Of a DNA stretch of 64,000 nt, positions 59,273 through 64,000 are shown piece by piece. The notes beneath the pieces were generated by a model. That model had not been told where the DNA came from, ran no database searches, and worked only from the letters and a program-made list of their open reading frames with translations. The DNA comes from Pullichristensenella sp002068815 (GTDB lineage Bacteria; Bacillota; Clostridia; Christensenellales; Aristaeellaceae). A program made the position numbers and the translations under genes. Position 1 is the first letter of the stretch. Every line of letters starts with the position of its first letter. Location: positions 1-64,000 of the forward strand of contig JAXGXF010000011.1 in NCBI GenBank assembly GCA_040772885.1, in the 5' to 3' direction.

Positions 59273-60535
59273 ATGCCAAAGACCCGGGACGAGCTGCTCG
59301 AGCTCCTGAACGGCGATCGCGCGCTTGAAAACCTGAAGGAGCTTTTGAAGACCGAGCCGCTTCCGCCCACCGAGGACGACGTCAACAACCACATACACAC
59401 GACCTATTCCTTTTCGCCGTATTCGCCGACCGCGGCGGTGTTTTTTGCCCGGGCTGCAGGGCTTTGCACCTGCGGGCTGATGGACCACGATTCGATCGCC
59501 GGCGCGGACGAGTTCCTGCAGGCGGCCGCGGCCGCGAAGATGGGCGCGACGATCGGCATGGAGTGCCGCGTGCGCTTCCGGGATGCGCCGTTCGCCGGCC
59601 GCCGCATCAACAACCCCGATCAGGACGGCGTCGCCTACATGACGATGCACGGCGTGCCGCACAACCGCGCGGCGGAGCTGAACACATTTTTCCAGCCCTA
59701 CCGCGAGCGCCGCAACGCCCGCAACCGGAAGATGGTCGCGGGGGTCAACGATCTGATGGGGAAGTACGGGATCGCGATCGACTTCGACCGCGACGTGCTG
59801 CCGCTTTCGAATTTTTCCAGGGGCGGCAGCGTCACCGAGCGCCACATCGCGAGCGCGCTGTCCCGCAAATTGCTCGAGGCCGTCGGCGCGGGCGAGAGGC
59901 TCGTTCAATTCATCCGCGGGGAGATGAAGCTGCCGCTCTCCCCGAAGATCGAGGGCTGGCTGCTCGACGAGAACAACCCGCACGCGATGTACGATCTGCT
60001 CGGCTGGGTCAAGAGCGACCTGATCGCGAAGTTCTACGTCGACGCGACCGACGAATGCCCGGACGTCGAGGACATCCTGAGGCTTTCGGAGGAGATCGGC
60101 GCGATCTCGGCGTACGCGTACCTCGGCGACGTCGGGCAGAGCGTCACCGGCGACAAGCGCGCGCAGAAATTCGAGGACGAGTACCTCGACGAGCTCGTCG
60201 CCTACATCGCGAGGCTCGGCTTCCGCGCGATCACGTACATGCCGTCCCGCAACACCCGCGCGCAGCTCGACCGCGTGCGCGCGCTCTGCGAGAGATACGC
60301 GCTGTTCCAGATCAGCGGCGAGGACATCAACTCCCCGCGCCAGTCGTTCGTCTGCGAGGCGCAGCGCGACCCGGCGTTTCGGAATCTGTTTTTCTCGACG
60401 TGGGCGCTGATCGCGCACGAGTGGCGCGCGACGGCGGACCCGCAGGGCGGGCTTTTCAGCGCGCGGAGCGTCGAAAAATGGCCCGCGCTCGCGGACCGCG
60501 TCGCGGCGTTCGCCGAATTCGGAAGAAGATTATAG
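59273..60535 (+). CDS. PHP-domain phosphoesterase-like protein
   Basis: Protein of 420 residues. PHP metal motifs: NNHIHTTYSFSPYSPTAA, GLMDHDSIAGADEF, IGMECRVRF and late ISGEDINSP. The central part (about 130-330) is unlike polymerase or histidinol phosphatase PHPs. It probably hydrolyses a phosphate ester; substrate unknown. Start at ATG 59273 with AAGGGG upstream; ATG 59249 is in frame but poorly placed. It is followed by nagB after 12 bp, hinting at a sugar phosphate link. Confidence 0.85.
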   Translation: MPKTRDELLELLNGDRALENLKELLKTEPLPPTEDDVNNHIHTTYSFSPYSPTAAVFFARAAGLCTCGLMDHDSIAGADEFLQAAAAAKMGATIGMECRVRFRDAPFAGRRINNPDQDGVAYMTMHGVPHNRAAELNTFFQPYRERRNARNRKMVAGVNDLMGKYGIAIDFDRDVLPLSNFSRGGSVTERHIASALSRKLLEAVGAGERLVQFIRGEMKLPLSPKIEGWLLDENNPHAMYDLLGWVKSDLIAKFYVDATDECPDVEDILRLSEEIGAISAYAYLGDVGQSVTGDKRAQKFEDEYLDELVAYIARLGFRAITYMPSRNTRAQLDRVRALCERYALFQISGEDINSPRQSFVCEAQRDPAFRNLFFSTWALIAHEWRATADPQGGLFSARSVEKWPALADRVAAFAEFGRRL

Positions 60536-60547
60536 GAGGGCATGACG

Positions 60548-61273
60548 ATGCAGATCCATATCGTGAAATCCCCGGAGCTCGCCGCCGAAGCCGCGGCGAC
60601 CCTGATCGCCGCCGCGATCCTCGAAAATCCCGACCTCGTGCTCGGGCTTCCGACGGGCTCGTCGCCGCTGGGCGCCTACCGCGCGCTGATCCGGATGCAC
60701 CGCGAGGGGCTCCTCGACTTTTCGAAGGTCGCGACGTACAACCTCGACGAGTACGTCGGGCTCGACGGGACGCATGAGCAGAGCTACCGCCGCTTCATGG
60801 ACGAAAACCTGTTCGACCACGTGAACATCCCGCGGGAGAACACGCACGTGCCCTCCGGCGTCGGCCCCGACCCGGAGAGGAACGCGCGCGACTACGAGGC
60901 CGCGATCCTCTCCGCCGGCGGCATCGACCTCCAGTTCATGGGCATCGGAAGGAACGGGCACATCGGCTTCAACGAGCCGTCGGATTCGTTCGCGGACAAG
61001 ACCGCGGTCATCGCGCTCTCGCCGTCGACGGTCGAGGCGAACAAGCGGTTCTTCGCGTCCGCCGACGACGTGCCGAAAACCGCCGTCTCGATGGGCGTCG
61101 GCACGATCCTCCGCGCGCGCAGGGCGCTGCTCCTCGCGACCGGGAGGGACAAGGCCGAGGCGATCCGCGGCATGGTCAACGGCCCCGTGACGCCCATGCT
61201 CCCCGCGAGCGCGCTCAGGTTCCACCCAAACTGCGTCGCGATCCTCGACGAGGCCGCGGCGTCGCTTCTGTAG
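60548..61273 (+). CDS. nagB: Glucosamine-6-phosphate deaminase
   Basis: Converts glucosamine-6-phosphate to fructose-6-phosphate and ammonia; 241 residues. Conserved LGLPTGSSPLGAYRALI, TYNLDEYVGL with the catalytic Asp, GIGRNGHIGFNEP with His, and SMGVGTILRARRALLLATGR. Start at ATG 60548, eight bases after GGAGG; ATG 60542 is too close. nagA is not in the window. Confidence 0.95.
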   Translation: MQIHIVKSPELAAEAAATLIAAAILENPDLVLGLPTGSSPLGAYRALIRMHREGLLDFSKVATYNLDEYVGLDGTHEQSYRRFMDENLFDHVNIPRENTHVPSGVGPDPERNARDYEAAILSAGGIDLQFMGIGRNGHIGFNEPSDSFADKTAVIALSPSTVEANKRFFASADDVPKTAVSMGVGTILRARRALLLATGRDKAEAIRGMVNGPVTPMLPASALRFHPNCVAILDEAAASLL

Positions 61274-61301
61274 GCCGCGGCGCCCGACCGAACGCCCGGT
61301 A

Positions 61302-61322
61302 AAACCCCCGCTCCGGGGGTTT
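61302..61322 (+). terminator. Terminator of nagB
   Basis: Stem AAACCCCC/GGGGGTTT with loop GCTCC, about 30 bases after the nagB stop. Confidence 0.72.
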
Positions 61323-61379
61323 AAATCTGTCCCAGGCTATGATATACTATTTGGTATGGCATGCGAGGAAGGTGGAACC

Positions 61380-63182
61380 TTGGCGCACAGGGAAAAACTC
61401 TTCAGGACGACGATGGCGGTCACGCTGGTCATCATCCTGAGCAAGGCTGTCGGCTTCCTTCGGGAGACCGTCGTCGCCGGCTATTTCGGGACGTCGGTGG
61501 AGAGCGACGCGTTCCTCTCGGCGTACAGCGTGTTTTACATCCCGGTGCTGCTTCTGAACTCCTGCATCACCTCGACGCTGGTGCCGATGTACGTCGAGGC
61601 GCGCGAGAGGAAGGGCATCCGGCGCGCGAACCGCTTCGGCAGCAACACGATCAACATGCTGGCGCTGGCCTCGTTGCTGCTCGCGGCGCTGATGTTCCTG
61701 TTCGCGAAGCCGCTGGTGCACATGATCTACGCGGACTTCCCGCCGGAGAAGGTCCAGCTGACCGCGAGGCTCGCGCGCATCATGATGCTGACCCTGACGT
61801 TCAACATCGCCTCGATCGCGATGGCGAGCCTCCTAAACGCGCGCGAGAAGTACATCTCCGCGCAGCTGACCGGCTTCCCGTTGAGCATCGCGGTGATGAT
61901 CGCGGCGGCGGCGTTCTCGAAGCAGTACGGCGTCGAGGCGCTGGCGTGGGGCGTGTTCGCCGCGAACGTGCTGCAGGCGCTCGTGCTCGTCCCGCCGATG
62001 CGCGGCTGGTTTTCGTACTCGTCGGTCGTCAACTTCCGCGACAAGCGGCTGCACCGGCTCGTCGTGCTCGCGGCGCCGGCGGTGCTCGCGATGGCGGTCA
62101 GCGAGTTGAGCCACCTCGTCGACCAGTGGATGGCCTCCGCCGTCGACGGCGACATCTCGGCCCTGAACTACGGCTACAAGGTCATCACGCTCTTGACCGG
62201 CGTGATCATCGTGCCGCTGACGACGATCATGTTCTCCCGGATGAGCAAGCTCGCCGTCGCGAACGACCGCAGGGGCGTGCTCGAGATCGTCCGGCGCTCG
62301 ACGGTCCTGATCGCGCTCGTGATGCTGCCCGTCACCGCGATCGCGTCGGTGCTCGGCGCGGACGTGATCAAGGCGCTTTACATGAACGGCCGGTTCGATT
62401 CGCAGAGCGTCGCCGTGACGACCGGCGTGTTCATCTGCTACGTCGTGGGCATCATCGCCTTCGGCATACGCGACCTCCTCAACCGCGCCTACCACGCGAT
62501 GCAGGACACGAAGACGACGATGTGGGTGTCCGTGCTGATACTGTTTCTGAACCTCGGGTTCAACTTCCTCTTGCGCTGGCTCATGGGCGTCAAGGGCCTC
62601 GCGCTCGCGACGTCGATCTCCGGGAGCATCGGAACGGTCGTGCTGTTCTTCCTGCTCCGGAAAAAGCTCCGCCACCTGGGCATGCGGCAGATCGTTCCCG
62701 ACGTATTGAAGATATGCCTGGCGAGCGCGGCCGGCGCGGCGGTCAGCTACTTCGTCGGGCGCGCGCTCCCCGAGGCGAACGGGCGGATGTTCGCGATCGT
62801 AAGGCTTCTGGCGGCCGGCGGCGCGGGGCTTCTGGCGTACCTTGCCGCGGGGCTTCTCGTCGGCATAACGCCCTTCAAGGACTTCCTGAACAGGAGAGGA
62901 AACGCAAATGATGGACGAGGAGAGGCTGATCACAACCGGCTTCCGGGACGAGGACGACCAGGCCGAGCAGTCGCTCCGGCCCCGGACGCTTTCGGAGTAC
63001 TTCGGGCAGGAGAAGCTCAAGAAGAGCCTGAGCGTCTACATGCAGGCGGCCGTCGCAAGGCGCGAGCCGCTGGACCATCTGCTGCTGTACGGCCCTCCGG
63101 GGCTCGGAAAGACGACGCTCGCGGGCATCATCGCGCAGGAGATGGGGCACAGCATACGCATCACCAGCGGCCCCGCGATTGA
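61380..63182 (+). CDS. murJ: Lipid II flippase MurJ (reading frame runs on into ruvB)
   Basis: Polytopic MOP-family flippase of lipid-linked peptidoglycan precursors. The MurJ part, about 510 residues with about 14 helices, starts LAHREKLFRTTMAVTLVIIL and contains FGTSVESDAFLSAY and the conserved GIRDLLNRAYHAMQDTKT. It should end near 62910 at FKDFLNRRG, but no stop occurs in this frame until 63182, adding about 91 residues of Arg/Gly/Ala-rich sequence out of frame over ruvB. Either a true overlap or a lost stop through a frameshift. TTG 61380 is preferred, with AAGGTGG upstream; ATG 61356 would be leaderless relative to the TATACT at 61343-61348. Confidence 0.85.
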   Translation: MAHREKLFRTTMAVTLVIILSKAVGFLRETVVAGYFGTSVESDAFLSAYSVFYIPVLLLNSCITSTLVPMYVEARERKGIRRANRFGSNTINMLALASLLLAALMFLFAKPLVHMIYADFPPEKVQLTARLARIMMLTLTFNIASIAMASLLNAREKYISAQLTGFPLSIAVMIAAAAFSKQYGVEALAWGVFAANVLQALVLVPPMRGWFSYSSVVNFRDKRLHRLVVLAAPAVLAMAVSELSHLVDQWMASAVDGDISALNYGYKVITLLTGVIIVPLTTIMFSRMSKLAVANDRRGVLEIVRRSTVLIALVMLPVTAIASVLGADVIKALYMNGRFDSQSVAVTTGVFICYVVGIIAFGIRDLLNRAYHAMQDTKTTMWVSVLILFLNLGFNFLLRWLMGVKGLALATSISGSIGTVVLFFLLRKKLRHLGMRQIVPDVLKICLASAAGAAVSYFVGRALPEANGRMFAIVRLLAAGGAGLLAYLAAGLLVGITPFKDFLNRRGNANDGRGEADHNRLPGRGRPGRAVAPAPDAFGVLRAGEAQEEPERLHAGGRRKARAAGPSAAVRPSGARKDDARGHHRAGDGAQHTHHQRPRD

Positions 63183-63948
63183 GCGCCCGGGCGACCTCGC
63201 GTCGATCCTGACGAACCTGAACGCGGGCGACGTGCTGTTCATCGACGAAATCCATCGGCTCAGCCACCCCGTCGAGGAGGTGCTCTACCCCGCGATGGAG
63301 GACTTCGCGCTCGACATCATGATCGGCAAGGGCCCGTCCGCGCGCTCGATACGGCTCGATTTGCCAAAATTCACCTTGATCGGCGCGACGACGCGCGCGG
63401 GCATGCTGACGTCTCCCTTGCGCGACCGGTTCGGCATCAACTTCCGGCTCGAGCTCTACACGCCCGAGGAGCTCTCGACCATCGTGCTGCGCTCGGCGCG
63501 CATCCTCCGGATCGACTGCGACCGCGAGGGCGCGCTCGAGATCGCGAGCCGCTCGCGCGGGACGCCCCGCATCGCGAACCGGCTGATCCGCCGCGTGCGC
63601 GACTTCGCCGAGGTCGAGGCCGGCGGCAGGATCAACCTCGCCGTCGCGCAGGACGCGTTGAAGATGCTCGAGATCGACGAGCTCGGGCTCGACCACACCG
63701 ACCGCACGATGCTGCGCACGTTGATCGAGAAGTTCGGCGGCGGCCCGGTCGGGCTCGACACGCTCGCGGCCGCGACCGGCGAGGACGCGACGACGATCGA
63801 GGACGTGTACGAGCCGTACTTTCTGCAATTGGGCTTCCTCATGCGCACGCCGAGGGGCCGCGTCGCCGCGCCGGGCGCGTACGAGCACCTGGGGCTCACG
63901 CCGCCGCCCTCGAAGCCGGACGACCCGCAGCTAAGGATGGAGCTATGA
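62908..63948 (+). CDS. ruvB: Holliday junction branch migration helicase RuvB
   Basis: AAA+ motor of the RuvAB complex, 346 residues. N-terminal RPRTLSEYFGQEKLKKSL, Walker A GPPGLGKTT, Walker B LFIDEIHRL, sensor 1 IGATTRAG, and arginine region GTPRIANRLIRRVRDFAEV; the C-terminal winged helix ends in FLMRTPRGRVA. AGGAGAGG precedes ATG 62908. ruvA, the usual upstream partner, is not in the window; murJ is there instead. Confidence 0.96.
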   Translation: MMDEERLITTGFRDEDDQAEQSLRPRTLSEYFGQEKLKKSLSVYMQAAVARREPLDHLLLYGPPGLGKTTLAGIIAQEMGHSIRITSGPAIERPGDLASILTNLNAGDVLFIDEIHRLSHPVEEVLYPAMEDFALDIMIGKGPSARSIRLDLPKFTLIGATTRAGMLTSPLRDRFGINFRLELYTPEELSTIVLRSARILRIDCDREGALEIASRSRGTPRIANRLIRRVRDFAEVEAGGRINLAVAQDALKMLEIDELGLDHTDRTMLRTLIEKFGGGPVGLDTLAAATGEDATTIEDVYEPYFLQLGFLMRTPRGRVAAPGAYEHLGLTPPPSKPDDPQLRMEL

Positions 63949-64000
63949 CGGAGCTCTGCACGAAGGTCGTCCGCGAACACATGGTTCGCAAGGGGCAAAA
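63945..64000 (+). CDS. Start of an unidentified gene, cut by window end
   Basis: ATG 63945 overlaps the ruvB stop (ATGA), and the frame stays open to the window end, reading MTELCTKVVREHMVRKGQ. Eighteen residues are too few to identify it. It is presumably co-translated with ruvB. Confidence 0.6.
   Translation, partial: MTELCTKVVREHMVRKGQ

Overview
The window reads as a stretch of chromosome from a high-G+C, anaerobic, endospore-forming member of the Clostridia. Sporulation genes (spoIIID, yabP, yabQ, and a divIC-type gene next to them), an [FeFe]-hydrogenase-like iron-sulfur protein, an ECF vitamin transporter, Gram-positive promoters and strong GGAGG-type ribosome binding sites all point that way. 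The species cannot be named from the sequence; an uncultured gut lineage near Christensenellales is only a guess.

Layout. (1) 1-3660: an AT-richer island with the 3' part of an IS66 transposase and a three-gene minus-strand operon encoding a TIR-domain protein, a small three-helix membrane protein and an unknown helical protein. It lies on the 3' side of a tRNA-Met/tRNA-fMet pair, the usual place for an integrated island. (2) 3860-9450: a tandem array of about 198 bp built from the tail of the divIC-type gene, then yabP-yabQ-divIC and an operon of xpt, a HAD phosphatase, a membrane MutS-like ATPase and a DUF2148 protein. (3) 9480-19310: secreted 5'-nucleotidase, GNAT, a sensor-type hydrogenase cluster with DRTGG and RsbT-like proteins, an SOS-box-controlled SPOR-domain operon facing an XRE-S24 repressor, LMW phosphatase, ribulokinase. 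(4) 19320-28600: enolase, CdaR-type regulator, CtpA protease, DUF1275, C-S lyase, exonuclease, DMT exporter, SpoIIID, polytopic membrane protein. (5) 28670-43900: a GH25/11xLysM protein, radical SAM pair, deoD, the glycolytic block gpmI-tpiA-orf-pgk, EcfA1-EcfA2-EcfT-TruA-HAD, and a NifU-like/GGGtGRT pair. (6) 44000-55300: AraC-type regulator, a 76-residue cysteine-repeat protein, ylxM-ffh-rpsP-khpA-rimM-trmD, XRE plus membrane protein, B12-type radical SAM, PfkB kinase, rmuC, argS. (7) 55275-64000: SDR, SH3b-repeat secreted protein, LD-carboxypeptidase, PHP protein, nagB, murJ, ruvB.

The most unusual content is not a gene. Three dispersed copies (11217, 23187, 47592) of a roughly 180-bp element fold into the same four consecutive hairpins, with paired base changes between copies that keep the stems. 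A second palindromic family (24108 and 34616) has one copy sitting in frame inside the glycolytic gene gpmI, adding about 25 residues, as Rickettsia palindromic elements do. Other points worth a second look are the TIR/membrane operon, the LexA-type box inside the promoter of a SPOR-domain operon, the duplicated divIC tail, and a murJ reading frame that runs 275 nt into ruvB.
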